Assembly: GCA_965222535.1 (NCBI GenBank)
Contig: OZ244957.1
Location: 2,542,001-2,606,000, forward strand
Source of the DNA: G965222535 sp965222535
GTDB lineage: Bacteria > Pseudomonadota > Gammaproteobacteria > HK1
Reading direction: 5' to 3'
DNA length: 64,000 nucleotides
The notes below the pieces were generated by a model, which was given only the letters and a program-made list of their open reading frames with translations, was not told the DNA's origin and made no database searches. Positions 44,942 through 53,917 of this stretch are shown piece after piece (the first letter of the stretch is position 1; each line of letters opens with the position of its first letter). A program made the translations under genes and the position numbers.

Positions 44942-46951
44942 ATGCATCGCTTGACGGCGCTTCGCGCTGACCGCCCTGTTGCAGGCCCTTTGATGCAAGC
45001 CGCAAAATCGACTCACCGCAGTATTCGCTTCGCGCTGGTGTGGGGCTTGGCAGTGCTGTTGTGTTTAGCGCCGCTTGCCGCCGCCAGCGATGATCCGTTC
45101 GCTGCGCAACGCGTATTGTTTGTGCGAGCCGAAAAAGCACTATCACAGCAGTACTACGAACGCTTCAAGCACCTCGCCAACAGGCTGAAGGACTATCCGC
45201 TCCACCCTTACCTCGTGTTTGCTGATCTCAAGCAGCGCCTTGATGCAGCGACCCACAGTGAGATCGAAGGCTTTCTTGAACGCTACGCCGATACCCCGCT
45301 GGTGCCGCGCTTGCGTGAGTTATGGCTGCTGCGCCTTGGGAAACGCAAGCGTTGGCGCCAATTCCTGCAACATTACCGCACAGGAATCAACAACAAACGC
45401 CTGCAATGCCTGCACCTGCAAGGCGTGCTTGACCAAGGCATGGACACGGCATTCACCAGTACCGTCGAGACGCTGTGGCACAGCGGTCGCTCTCAACCTA
45501 AGGAATGTGATCCAGCGTTCAAGACGTGGTATGAACGTGGCGGCCTGACTAGCGAAAAAGTCTGGCAGCGCTATGCGCTGGCGATGAATGCGCGCAATCT
45601 GCGCCTTGCGCGCTACCTGCTGCGCTTCATGCGCGGTGCCGATCGTGAACTGGCCAAACACTGGCGGCGTTTATATTATCGCCCACAGCAGATCGCCGAT
45701 TTTAAGTTAGGGCCAGATAAACGAGCGCAACGACAGCAGATAGCAATCCAAGTATTGCAGCGGTTAGCAGACCTCAACCCTGAAGCGGCAGCCAAACTGA
45801 TGCAACAGCGGATCACGCGTCGCCTGCCACAGGCTGAGCGCGAGCTGTTGTACCAACAGTTGGCGCTTGCGTTCGCTTATCGCCACCGCGTTGAGGCGCT
45901 ATGGTGGGCAAGCAAGGTCACTACCCGACCCATTGACGAACACTTCGCCAACTGGCGCATCGCCGCCGCTTTATGGCAGCGGCGTTGGCCCCAGGCGCTC
46001 GGCTGGATCAACCAGCTTCCAGAGGCGCTGAAAGGCAGCGAGCGCTGGCGTTATTGGCGCGCCTATCTGCTGGCGCAATCAGGTGCTGCCGAACATGCGG
46101 ATGTTTTATATGAGGAGTTGGCGAAGACGCGCAGCTACTACGGCTTCCTCGCCGCCGATCAGTTGCGCCGTAATTATCGTTTCCAACACCAAGAAACCCA
46201 AGTCAGCGATCGCATCCTGCAGGCCTTCGCCAAACAGCCGGCGGCGATCCGCGTGCGCGAATTGCTTTACCATAACCATCAATTGGATGCGCGCCGTGAA
46301 TGGCGCTCACTGACGCACGGTGCCGATCACCAGATGCTGGCCGCGGCGGCAGTGAGCGCCAAGCAGTGGGGCTGGCATGATATCGCCATCGCGACCATCG
46401 CCAAAACCGGGCAGTTCAATGATATTGAGCTCCGCTTCCCGCTGACCTACCGTCAGTTGGTCACCCACGAAGCCCGTCGCTATGGGGTGAGCGAGGCGCT
46501 TATCCTAGCCACGATGCGCCAAGAAAGTGCATTTCGCAGCGATGCGCTGTCGTCAGCAAAAGCCATCGGGCTGATGCAGATCATGCCGCGCACCGGCCGC
46601 TATATCGCCAAGAAGCTGGGACTCCGCTGGCGGGGTAGGCGGGTGCTGCTGCGTCCGCAAACCAACCTGCGCTACGGTGCCTTTTACCTCAACTACCTGC
46701 GCGCCCGCGCCGCGGGTAATGAGGTCATTGCGAGCGCTGCCTATAACGCCGGACTGCGGCAGGTGAAACGCTGGCTGCCACCAAGCGGCGAGGTGTCGCC
46801 GACGATATGGATCGAGAATATTCCGTACAGCGAAACCCGCAAATATGTCCGTAACATCCTTGAATTCGCCGTAGTCTATGAGAAGCGCTTAGGGCGACCT
46901 TATAAGCGCTTGTCCGAGCGCCTGAAACCGATCCCCTCAACCATTGACTAA
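44942..46951 (+). CDS. slt: Soluble lytic murein transglycosylase (Slt70 family)
   Basis: Cleaves peptidoglycan to 1,6-anhydro-muropeptides in the periplasm. A signal peptide (RFALVWGLAVLLCLAPLAAA) is followed by a long alpha-helical superhelix (about 60-490), a linker domain, and the catalytic SLT domain with MRQESAF, the catalytic Glu at about 528. IGLMQIMPRTGRYIAKKLG and SAAYNAGLRQVKRWLP confirm the lysozyme-like fold. Starting at ATG 44993 would leave a more usual short signal peptide. Confidence 0.93.
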   Translation: MHRLTALRADRPVAGPLMQAAKSTHRSIRFALVWGLAVLLCLAPLAAASDDPFAAQRVLFVRAEKALSQQYYERFKHLANRLKDYPLHPYLVFADLKQRLDAATHSEIEGFLERYADTPLVPRLRELWLLRLGKRKRWRQFLQHYRTGINNKRLQCLHLQGVLDQGMDTAFTSTVETLWHSGRSQPKECDPAFKTWYERGGLTSEKVWQRYALAMNARNLRLARYLLRFMRGADRELAKHWRRLYYRPQQIADFKLGPDKRAQRQQIAIQVLQRLADLNPEAAAKLMQQRITRRLPQAERELLYQQLALAFAYRHRVEALWWASKVTTRPIDEHFANWRIAAALWQRRWPQALGWINQLPEALKGSERWRYWRAYLLAQSGAAEHADVLYEELAKTRSYYGFLAADQLRRNYRFQHQETQVSDRILQAFAKQPAAIRVRELLYHNHQLDARREWRSLTHGADHQMLAAAAVSAKQWGWHDIAIATIAKTGQFNDIELRFPLTYRQLVTHEARRYGVSEALILATMRQESAFRSDALSSAKAIGLMQIMPRTGRYIAKKLGLRWRGRRVLLRPQTNLRYGAFYLNYLRARAAGNEVIASAAYNAGLRQVKRWLPPSGEVSPTIWIENIPYSETRKYVRNILEFAVVYEKRLGRPYKRLSERLKPIPSTID

Positions 46952-46969
46952 CGGCGGCTCCCGCCGCAG

Positions 46970-47140
46970 GAAGCGAAGGGAGGGATCGTTTTATTTTAGG
47001 AGTGCCTGTGGTGCGCCGTTCGCTGCCCCCTCGATCCGCCAAGCGGCACCCTGAAATGATTGCTGGAAGGGGTATTCCCCCAATAGACAAGCCTCGCCGG
47101 TGCCCTCGAAAAGTTAGCGAAGCTGGTTTTTCGAGGTGGC
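46970..47140. repeat. Inverted family A copy with a 15-bp family B hairpin at the 3' end of accC
   Basis: GGGATCGTTTTATTTTAGGAGTGCC, an inverted core GCGCCGTTCGCTG, GGCACCCTGAAATGATTGC, TATTCCCCCAATAGACAAGCC, then a hairpin at 47104-47136 (arms CCTCGAAAAGTTAGC and GCTGGTTTTTCGAGG). All 15 positions pair in the plus-strand RNA if G-U is allowed; the minus-strand RNA would have three mismatches. It overlaps the end of accC. Confidence 0.75.
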
Positions 47141-48472
47141 CTTAAGCTTTTTTTCGAGGTAGTTGATACTGGCGCCGCCTTTGATGAACACCGGGTCGTT
47201 GCACAGATCGACATGGAGCGGGATATTGGTGCGAATGCCTTCAATGACGATCTCGCTAAGTGCGGTGCGCATGCGCATCAACGCTGATCCGCGATTGTTG
47301 TTGTGGGCGATCAGCTTGCCAACCATCGAATCATAATACGGTGGCACCGTGTAGCCAGTGTAGAGATGGGAGTCAAGACGAATGCCCGGACCGCCGGGTG
47401 CATGCATCAATGTAACGCGACCTGGGGAGGGCATGAAGGTTTGCGCGTCTTCGGCGTTGATGCGGCATTCGATCGCATGCCCCTTCAGGGTGATCTGATC
47501 TTGGGTGAACGACAGTGCTTGGCCGTCGGCGATCAGAATCTGCTCTCTGACGATATCAATGCCGGTCACCATTTCGGTGACGGGGTGTTCAACCTGTACG
47601 CGGGTATTCATCTCGATAAAATAAAACTGTCCGTCCCTGTACAGGAATTCAAAGGTTCCCGCGCCTTCATAGCCGATATCGATGCAGGCATTGACGCAAC
47701 GGTCGCCAATTCGGGCGCGGGTCGCTGCATCAATGCCGGGGGCTGGCGCTTCTTCCAGCACTTTCTGGTGTCGCCGCTGCAGCGAACAATCGCGTTCGCC
47801 AAGATGCACCGCATGGCCGTGGCGATCGGCCAACACCTGGATCTCAATGTGCCGCGGATCCTCCAGATATTTCTCCAGATAGATGGTATCGTTACCGAAA
47901 GCGCTGTGTGCTTCGCTGCGCGTCATGTCAACCGCGGGCAATAATTCCACTTGCGAGCGCACCACTCGCATCCCGCGACCGCCGCCGCCGCCGCTGGCTT
48001 TAATGATCACCGGGTAGCCGATATCGTGGGCCGCACGCAGTGTTTTCTGGGACTCATCCGGTTCGACCTTAATGCTCGGCAGACAGGGTACGCCGATCGA
48101 TCGCATTTTAGCGATTGCCGCCAGTTTATCGCCCATCAACTGGATCGTCTCCGGCTTTGGTCCAATAAACACAAACTGGCTTTGCTGCACCAATTCAGCA
48201 AACGCCGCGTTCTCGGATAAGAAACCATAGCCTGGATGTATCGCCGCGGCGTCGGTGACTTCAGCGGCACTGATAACGGCCGGGATATTCAGATAGCTGT
48301 TGAGCGCTGGCGCGGTGCCAATGCACACCGTTTCATCGGCGAGCCGCACATGCATCAAATCGCAATCGGCAGTGGAGTGTATCGCTACCGTGTGGATCCC
48401 CAGTTCGCGGCAGGCGCGCTGAATGCGCAGCGCGATTTCGCCGCGATTAGCGATCAGGACTTTTTCAAACAC
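47114..48472 (-). CDS. accC: Acetyl-CoA carboxylase, biotin carboxylase subunit
   Basis: Carboxylates biotin on AccB with ATP and bicarbonate. MFEKVLIANRGEIALRIQRAC starts it, SGGGGGRGMRVV is the glycine-rich ATP loop, HVQVEHPV-like RVQVEHPVTEMVTGIDIV the active-site strand, and HAIECRINAED the C-terminal domain. After the usual end (INYLEKKL) nine more residues (KATSKNQLR) are encoded by the family B hairpin, which also supplies the stop. It follows accB after an unusual 456-base gap. Confidence 0.95.
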   Translation of the reverse strand: MFEKVLIANRGEIALRIQRACRELGIHTVAIHSTADCDLMHVRLADETVCIGTAPALNSYLNIPAVISAAEVTDAAAIHPGYGFLSENAAFAELVQQSQFVFIGPKPETIQLMGDKLAAIAKMRSIGVPCLPSIKVEPDESQKTLRAAHDIGYPVIIKASGGGGGRGMRVVRSQVELLPAVDMTRSEAHSAFGNDTIYLEKYLEDPRHIEIQVLADRHGHAVHLGERDCSLQRRHQKVLEEAPAPGIDAATRARIGDRCVNACIDIGYEGAGTFEFLYRDGQFYFIEMNTRVQVEHPVTEMVTGIDIVREQILIADGQALSFTQDQITLKGHAIECRINAEDAQTFMPSPGRVTLMHAPGGPGIRLDSHLYTGYTVPPYYDSMVGKLIAHNNNRGSALMRMRTALSEIVIEGIRTNIPLHVDLCNDPVFIKGGASINYLEKKLKATSKNQLR

Positions 48473-48479
48473 GGTGGGG

Positions 48480-48560
48480 GAAACCCAGAAAAATGGTCAA
48501 TGGGATGGGAGTTGGGGGAAGGGATAGGATCACCTGTGATGTAAGTCGTTGATTTATAAT
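48480..48560. repeat. Partial family B element upstream of accC
   Basis: GAAACCCAGAAAAATGG, AATGGGATGGGAGTTGGGGGAAGGG and ATGTAAGTCGTTGATTTATAA match the segments at 49430-49515 and 59565-59740. Confidence 0.6.
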
Positions 48561-48900
48561 CATGCTACTTGAAGTTACTTGATTGAGCACGCTCCCATGC
48601 TTCGGGCAGTGCTCTGGAATCTAAAGCGTATTTTTAATCCTGAAAAACAAGCGCAGCTTGGTTTTCAGGAGATTAAGGAGGGTAAAGACGTTCTTATTTG
48701 GGGAAAGGGGGACTATTGGATCGACCGTAATAATTCTACGGTACCCCCCTTCTCCCCAACCCTCTATCCCCGACATAACCGCAGTTCTTAATTAACGCCT
48801 ACTGTTAGGCTTCGAGAAACGCTCTGGAAAAGGGCTTCGGGCAATGCTCTGGAATGAGAGCATGTAAAAACAGCCCTTTCCTGCATCTTCAAGTAGCATG
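48561..48900. repeat. MITE-like 340-bp element with 14-bp perfect terminal inverted repeats, between accB and accC
   Basis: CATGCTACTTGAAG (48561-48574) is exactly mirrored at 48887-48900. Inside are GCTCTGGAATCTAAAGCG, an imperfect 31-bp palindrome at 48639-48669 (CCTGAAAA/TTTTCAGG arms), AGGAGATTAAGGAGGGTAAAGACG, and several GCTCTGGAA blocks. No protein is encoded. The sequence beside the IS256 copy at 4532-6020 is a disrupted relative. Confidence 0.8.
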
Positions 48901-48928
48901 GGTAGATAACCTTTTCCGAAGTGTCCGA

Positions 48929-49417
48929 TTATTGATTGCGGTCGATGATCATCAACGGCTGGCCGAATTCCACCGGCTGCCCGCTTTCAACCAGCACCTT
49001 ACGCACCACACCGCTCACATCGGCATCGATCTGGTTCATGATCTTCATGGCTTCTATGATGCACAAGGTGTCGCCCAAGTTAACCGTTTGCCCATGTCCG
49101 ACAAACGGATGCGCAGTAGGTGATGGCGCGCCGTAAAAAACCCCTACCATCGGTGCCGTTACGGTATACCCTGTATCGGCTGCGGCGACCGTAAGGGGAG
49201 AGCCCTCGCTCGCTGGCGGCTTCAGTGTTAGGTCGGGTGGGCGATTGTCAGCCGGGGATGCGGCAGCAGAGGCCTCGCTCGCTGGCAGCACCTGGTACAC
49301 CGGCTGGGGCCTGTGCTGCACGACGCGAATGCGCTGTTCGCCTTCCTGAATCTCGATTTCATCGACCTTCGAGCTTTCAAGCAGTTCGATAAGTTCTTTG
49401 ATGCGTTGCAGGTCCAT
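48929..49417 (-). CDS. accB: Biotin carboxyl carrier protein of acetyl-CoA carboxylase
   Basis: A 162-aa carrier with a Pro/Ala-rich linker (about 42-75) and a C-terminal biotinyl domain with EAMKIMN, biotin on K125. The GVFYGAPSPTAHPFV thumb-like segment is typical. It lies upstream of accC in the classical order but a repeat-filled gap parts them. It works with AccC and the AccAD carboxyltransferase, which is not in the window. Confidence 0.95.
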   Translation of the reverse strand: MDLQRIKELIELLESSKVDEIEIQEGEQRIRVVQHRPQPVYQVLPASEASAAASPADNRPPDLTLKPPASEGSPLTVAAADTGYTVTAPMVGVFYGAPSPTAHPFVGHGQTVNLGDTLCIIEAMKIMNQIDADVSGVVRKVLVESGQPVEFGQPLMIIDRNQ

Positions 49418-49424
49418 TGGATTT

Positions 49425-49530
49425 ATCGCGGGGAACCTCGAATAACCAAAGCGGGATGGGGGTTTGGGGGAAGGGGCATCAACACCTGTAGCGTAAGTCG
49501 TTGATTTATAACCACTTCCACAATAGACAA
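49425..49530. repeat. Family B element upstream of accB
   Basis: GGGGAACCTCGAATAACC, AAAGCGGGATGGGGGTTTGG, GGGAAGGGGCATCAACACC, GTAGCGTAAGTCGTTGATTT and CACAATAGACAAGCCCCGC. The same order of blocks appears at 59655-59765. Confidence 0.7.
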
Positions 49531-49560
49531 GCCCCGCATTGAATCAGTTAGCCCGCAGGT

Positions 49561-51186
49561 TCAGAGCGCCTTTGCCTGCTCGCGCAGGACAAACTTCTGA
49601 ATTTTCCCGGTTGATGTTTTGGGTAGTGGGCTGAATACCACGTGGCGCGGTACTTTGTAATGCGCGATGCGCTCGCGGCACCAGCTTTGGATGTGCTCTG
49701 CATTGAGATCGCTTTCGGCATCAACTGGCGTTACAAAAGCACACACCGATTCCCCCCAGTAAGGATCCGGTTTGGCGACCACCGCCGCCTCCATGACTAG
49801 GGGATGCTGATACAGACAGCCCTCAACTTCAAGGCTGGATATATTCTCCCCACCAGAAATAATAATATCCTTGGAGCGATCTTTGATCTCAATGTAACCG
49901 TCGGCGTGCTGTACTGCCAGATCGCCGGTATGGAACCAACCGCCTTTGAACGCCTCTTGGGTGGCCTTTTCGTTCTTCAGATAGCCTTTCATGACCGTAT
50001 TGCCGCGTAGCATTAGTTCACCGAGCGTCTGGCCATCCCAAGGTATCGGTGCCAGTGTTTCGCTATCAGCGATCATCAGGCTTTCTTGGGTCGGGTAGAT
50101 CACTCCTTGCCTTGCGATACGCTGCGCCTGCTGCTGCGCATCGAGCACGTTCCAGTCTTCCTGCCAAGCGCAAACGGTGGCCGGGCCATAGGTTTCAGTC
50201 AAACCGTATAGGTGTACGATGTTGAACCCCATCGCGCTCATCGCGTTGATCACGGCGCTCGGTGGTGCCGCGCCGCCAGTTGCTACCATCACGCGATGGT
50301 CAAAACGCCGCCGCTGCTGCTCGGGGGCGTGGATCAGCATATTTAGCACCACTGGGGCACCGCACAGATGGGAGATGCGCTGTTCGCTGATCAGGGAGAA
50401 GACATGCTGTGGGTCAACCTGACGCAGGCATATATGGGTCGCCGCGGCGGCGGTGACGCCCCAAGTGTAGGTCCAGCCATTGCAGTGGAACATCGGCAGC
50501 GTCCACAGATAGCGGCTGTTGGCATTTATGTCAAACGCCAGCAATTGCCCAAGCGCATTCAGGTAAGCGCCGCGGTGATGGGTCACAACGCCCTTTGGGT
50601 TGCCGGTGGTGCCGGACGTATAGCTGAGCCCGATTGCCTGCCATTCATCGCTCGGCAAGGTGTAGGCGAAATCCGCATCGCCTTCGGCGAGAAACGCATT
50701 GTATTCCTTTTCGCCTAGGCGTTCGCCACCGCTTTGATCGAGAGGATCATCGATGTCGATCACCAGCGGCGGTTGCGGTAGGTCGGCCAATGCGGCTTTG
50801 AGCGTCGCCGAGAATTGACAGTCGGTGAGCAACACCTGGGTCTCGGCGTGTTGCAAAATGAAGCGCAGCGTGTTGGCGTCTAGGCGGTAGTTGATGGTAT
50901 TTAGCACTGCCCCCAGCATCGGTACCGCGAAATGTGCTTCCAGCATTTGCGGTATGTTGGGTGCCAAGATCGATACCGTGTCATGGAGTCCTACTCCGCG
51001 CCGCGCCAAGGCGCTCGCCAGTTGACGCGAGCGGCGGTAAAAGGCGCGATAGCTGTAATGCCGAGCACCATGGATGATCGCCGTTTTGTCTGGATACACA
51101 GCCGCTGAACGTTGGAGAAAGCTGATTGGCGTCAATGGCACGTAGTTCGCCTTGACCTTGTCTAGGTGTTGTTCGTATGCCTTCAT
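49561..51186 (-). CDS. Acyl-CoA synthetase (AMP-forming, long/medium-chain type)
   Basis: A 541-aa ligase. YTSGTTGNPKGVVTHHRGAYLN is the AMP-binding loop, HLYGLTETYGPATVC the adenylate site, and GWFHTGDLAVQHADGYIEIKDRSKDIIISGGENISS the hinge region. PKTSTGKIQKFVLRE near the end holds the catalytic lysine. ATG 51186 has AAGAAGG. The opening (ANYVPLTPISFLQRSAAVYPDKTAIIHG) is that of the PRK08162-like acyl-CoA synthetases. It starts 19 bases after metY ends. Confidence 0.9.
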   Translation of the reverse strand: MKAYEQHLDKVKANYVPLTPISFLQRSAAVYPDKTAIIHGARHYSYRAFYRRSRQLASALARRGVGLHDTVSILAPNIPQMLEAHFAVPMLGAVLNTINYRLDANTLRFILQHAETQVLLTDCQFSATLKAALADLPQPPLVIDIDDPLDQSGGERLGEKEYNAFLAEGDADFAYTLPSDEWQAIGLSYTSGTTGNPKGVVTHHRGAYLNALGQLLAFDINANSRYLWTLPMFHCNGWTYTWGVTAAAATHICLRQVDPQHVFSLISEQRISHLCGAPVVLNMLIHAPEQQRRRFDHRVMVATGGAAPPSAVINAMSAMGFNIVHLYGLTETYGPATVCAWQEDWNVLDAQQQAQRIARQGVIYPTQESLMIADSETLAPIPWDGQTLGELMLRGNTVMKGYLKNEKATQEAFKGGWFHTGDLAVQHADGYIEIKDRSKDIIISGGENISSLEVEGCLYQHPLVMEAAVVAKPDPYWGESVCAFVTPVDAESDLNAEHIQSWCRERIAHYKVPRHVVFSPLPKTSTGKIQKFVLREQAKAL

Positions 51187-51205
51187 GGCCTTCTTTTTGT
51201 ATGCG

Positions 51206-52495
51206 TCATGCGGCGCGTGTGTGGTGCAACGCTTGATCGATATCCCACAGGATGTCATCGATCGCTTCAATCCCAACCGAGATGCGGATCATGTCCGAGG
51301 TAACGCCGGCAGCGCGCTGCTCAGCTTCTGATAGCTGGCGATGAGTGGTCGATGCGGGATGGACAATCAGCGTCCGAGCATCCCCTACATTTGCCAAGTG
51401 GCTCATAAACTCGGCTGCCTCGATGAAACACTGACCGCCCGCGCAACCGCCTTTGATGCCGAAGGTAAGTATTGCACCGGCACCTTTGGGCAGGTATTGC
51501 TGCGCCCTAGCGTAATAACGGCTGCTCTTCAGACCCGGGTAGTTCACCCAACACACATCGGGGTGCGCCTCGAGGAACTGCGCGACGGCGAGCGCATTCT
51601 GGCAATGGCGTTGCATCCGCACATGCAAGGTTTCTAACCCTTGCAAAAATAAAAACGCATTAAACGGACTGAGGCTCGGACCCAGCGTACGCAACGTTTC
51701 GCAACGTGCGCGCATGGTGAAGCCGAAATCGCCAAAGGTTTCATAGAAGCGCACCCCGTGGTAGCCCGCCGAGGGTTCGGTCATCCCCGGGAAATTGCCA
51801 TTGTCCCACGGGAAACGTCCTGATTCCACCAACACGCCGCCGATCGAGGTGCCGTGTCCACCGATAAACTTGGTCGCCGAGTGGCTCACTAAATCGGCGC
51901 CAAAATCCATCGCGCGGCACAAATAAGGGGTGGCGAAGGTGTTGTCCAGCATCAACGGCAGCTTGGCGGCATGCGCTACGTCAGCGACGGCGCTGATATC
52001 GAGCACATCGATCAGCGGGTTACCAATCGTCTCGGCGTACAGCACGCGCGTATTCGGTTGTATTGCGGCGGCGAAGTTGGCAGGTTCGTCGGGGTCAACG
52101 AACGTCGTCTCAATCCCAAGTTTACGAAAATTGACCGCCAGTTGAGAATAGCTGCCGCCGTAGAGGCGGCTCGATGAGACGATATGATCGCCGGCTTGCA
52201 GCAAGGTCAGAAAAGCAACCATCTGGGCCGCCATACCGGAAGCTACGGCGACCGCCGCGCGACCGTTCTCCAACGCCGCCATGCGCTCCTCAAACATCGC
52301 GGTGGTCGGGTTGGTCAGGCGCGTATAGATATTACCGAAGGTTTGTAAATTAAACAGACTCGCGGCGTGATCGGTGCTGTCGAACACATACGCGGCGGTT
52401 TGATAGATCGGCGGTGCACGCGAGCCGGTCGCTGCATCGGGTTGTTGCCCGGCGTGCAGGCACAAGGTCTCGAGTTGGTATTGGTGATCGGTCAT
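51206..52495 (-). CDS. metY: O-acetylhomoserine aminocarboxypropyltransferase (sulfhydrylase)
   Basis: PLP enzyme that makes homocysteine from O-acetylhomoserine and sulfide. A 429-aa protein of the Cys/Met metabolism family. ETLCLHAGQQPDAATGSRAPPIYQTAAYVF is the typical MetY start, YTRLTNPTTAMFEERMAALE and SGMAAQ follow, and the PLP lysine is K209 in SHSATKFIGGHGT. 429 aa and the GNFPGMTEPSAGYHG insertion separate it from MetB/MetC. The sulfide could come from sulfur metabolism. Confidence 0.94.
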   Translation of the reverse strand: MTDHQYQLETLCLHAGQQPDAATGSRAPPIYQTAAYVFDSTDHAASLFNLQTFGNIYTRLTNPTTAMFEERMAALENGRAAVAVASGMAAQMVAFLTLLQAGDHIVSSSRLYGGSYSQLAVNFRKLGIETTFVDPDEPANFAAAIQPNTRVLYAETIGNPLIDVLDISAVADVAHAAKLPLMLDNTFATPYLCRAMDFGADLVSHSATKFIGGHGTSIGGVLVESGRFPWDNGNFPGMTEPSAGYHGVRFYETFGDFGFTMRARCETLRTLGPSLSPFNAFLFLQGLETLHVRMQRHCQNALAVAQFLEAHPDVCWVNYPGLKSSRYYARAQQYLPKGAGAILTFGIKGGCAGGQCFIEAAEFMSHLANVGDARTLIVHPASTTHRQLSEAEQRAAGVTSDMIRISVGIEAIDDILWDIDQALHHTRAA

Positions 52496-52692
52496 GGCAC
52501 TAGCAATGGGACGCTACGCGCCCCATTAGCGGACGGATGGGAGCAGCCGTCCGATGCCACCACCAGCGCATCAGGCGAGCGCCATAGCGCTGCCGCCGTG
52601 CGCGATCTTCGATAGCTTCGATAATGCGCTAACTGACAGCGGGATCATGAACAGTCGGGTTGCAGGACAGGTTGCAAAGTGGTGCGGAAACG

Positions 52693-53193
52693 TCAACGCG
52701 TCGTTAGGGTAGCGGCGGTAATAAACTGCGCAAAGCGTTCGCACCAGACGACGATCGCTGGGTATTGCTGGGGGTTCACCGCCGCATCCACGCTGACGCG
52801 GAAGTTCTCGAAGGTATCTAGGCTCGCGACCCGTTTTGAGCGATCCTTGATGGCCAAGAAAGCGGCCTCGGTATCGACATATTCGGGCGTCAGGTAGAGT
52901 TTGTAATCCGGCCCTGGGGCAAGACGACCTTCCAGCGTGTAATAGACCTTGTTTGCTTCCATAGACTCGACCAAGGTGCCTTCGCCCCAATGGAACGCAT
53001 CGCTGCCGGGCAAGTCGCGGCGGAAAACGCCGCTGCGCACCGCATTTTCCTTGGCTGCCGAGATCTCAACTGCTGAAGCCCCCTCCCCAGCGACGAGGAT
53101 CGGCAACAGGTAGATCCCGAGGGCGAAGCCGGCAACCACCCCCAGAAAACCGCCAAGAACAAAGCCTGCAACAGCCCCTTTGGTGACTTTCAT
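52693..53193 (-). CDS. DM13-domain membrane-anchored protein
   Basis: A 166-aa protein with one N-terminal membrane segment (VAGFVLGGFLGVVAGFALGIYLLPILV). A DM13 domain follows: FHWGEGTL, LEGRLAPGPDYKLYLTP, DTEAAF and YPAIVVWCERFAQFITAATL, including the conserved Cys. DM13 domains are proposed to act in redox or adhesion. It lies downstream of nrdJb on the same strand. The function is unknown. Confidence 0.75.
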   Translation of the reverse strand: MKVTKGAVAGFVLGGFLGVVAGFALGIYLLPILVAGEGASAVEISAAKENAVRSGVFRRDLPGSDAFHWGEGTLVESMEANKVYYTLEGRLAPGPDYKLYLTPEYVDTEAAFLAIKDRSKRVASLDTFENFRVSVDAAVNPQQYPAIVVWCERFAQFITAATLTTR

Positions 53194-53242
53194 AGTGTGC
53201 TTCCTCCATTGCTGACTAGCGCCAATCGTTGCCGGTAATCCT

Positions 53243-53905
53243 TTATTCGCACTTGGAATAGCCGCAATTTAAACACACATCGCAGCCCTCTGAGCGGATC
53301 ATGTTATAGGTGCTGCATTTTACGCAATACCGTGCATTGGCGAGCGCCGCTTCAGTCGACGCTGTTTCTTTCGCCGCGGCTGAGGGCCTGCGTTCGCCGT
53401 ATTCAACCTTCCCCTGGTGCTGGATGTTTTTTATATGGTGTTCGATCACATCGCCGATCTCAGCGACCAGTGATGGTTTGCGATGGCCTCCTGGCTTGTA
53501 ATACCCGCCGTGGGGATCAAACACCGAGCGCAGTTCCTCGACCATAAAGCTGAACTCTCCGCCCTTGCGAAACACCGCCGAGATGATCAGAGTCAGCGCC
53601 ACAACCCACTGGAATTGCTCCATGTTCTTGGAATTGATAAAAATTTCAAACGGCCTGCGCTGCTTGTGGGGAGTGCCTTCGTTGAGCACGATATCATTGA
53701 TCGTAACGTACAACGCATGTTCGCAGATCGGCGGTTTGATTTTATACGTTGAGCCTTGCAGCGTTGTTGGTCGCCGCAACCTCTCGTGCATGTGGATGAT
53801 GTTGTCTTTTGGCGCGAGGCGGGCAGCCTCCTTTTTTTCAACATCTTGGTGCTTCACGTCTTCAACGCTCCAGCCGGTGATGGTTTGATCTATTTTAGTA
53901 ACCAT
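53243..53905 (-). CDS. nrdJb: Ribonucleotide reductase class II, NrdJb (C-terminal subunit)
   Basis: A 220-aa protein. It carries the region that in single-chain NrdJ follows the barrel (PPICEHALYVTINDIVLNEG, RRPFEIFINSKNMEQFQW, LRSVFDPHGGYYKPGG) and ends in a Cys-rich tail (YCVKCSTYNMI, CDVCLNCGYSKC), likely the redox or zinc site that re-reduces the active site. The split arrangement matches that of Pseudomonas-type NrdJa/NrdJb. It starts 12 bases after nrdJa ends. Confidence 0.9.
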   Translation of the reverse strand: MVTKIDQTITGWSVEDVKHQDVEKKEAARLAPKDNIIHMHERLRRPTTLQGSTYKIKPPICEHALYVTINDIVLNEGTPHKQRRPFEIFINSKNMEQFQWVVALTLIISAVFRKGGEFSFMVEELRSVFDPHGGYYKPGGHRKPSLVAEIGDVIEHHIKNIQHQGKVEYGERRPSAAAKETASTEAALANARYCVKCSTYNMIRSEGCDVCLNCGYSKCE

Positions 53906-53917
53906 GAGTACGCCTTT

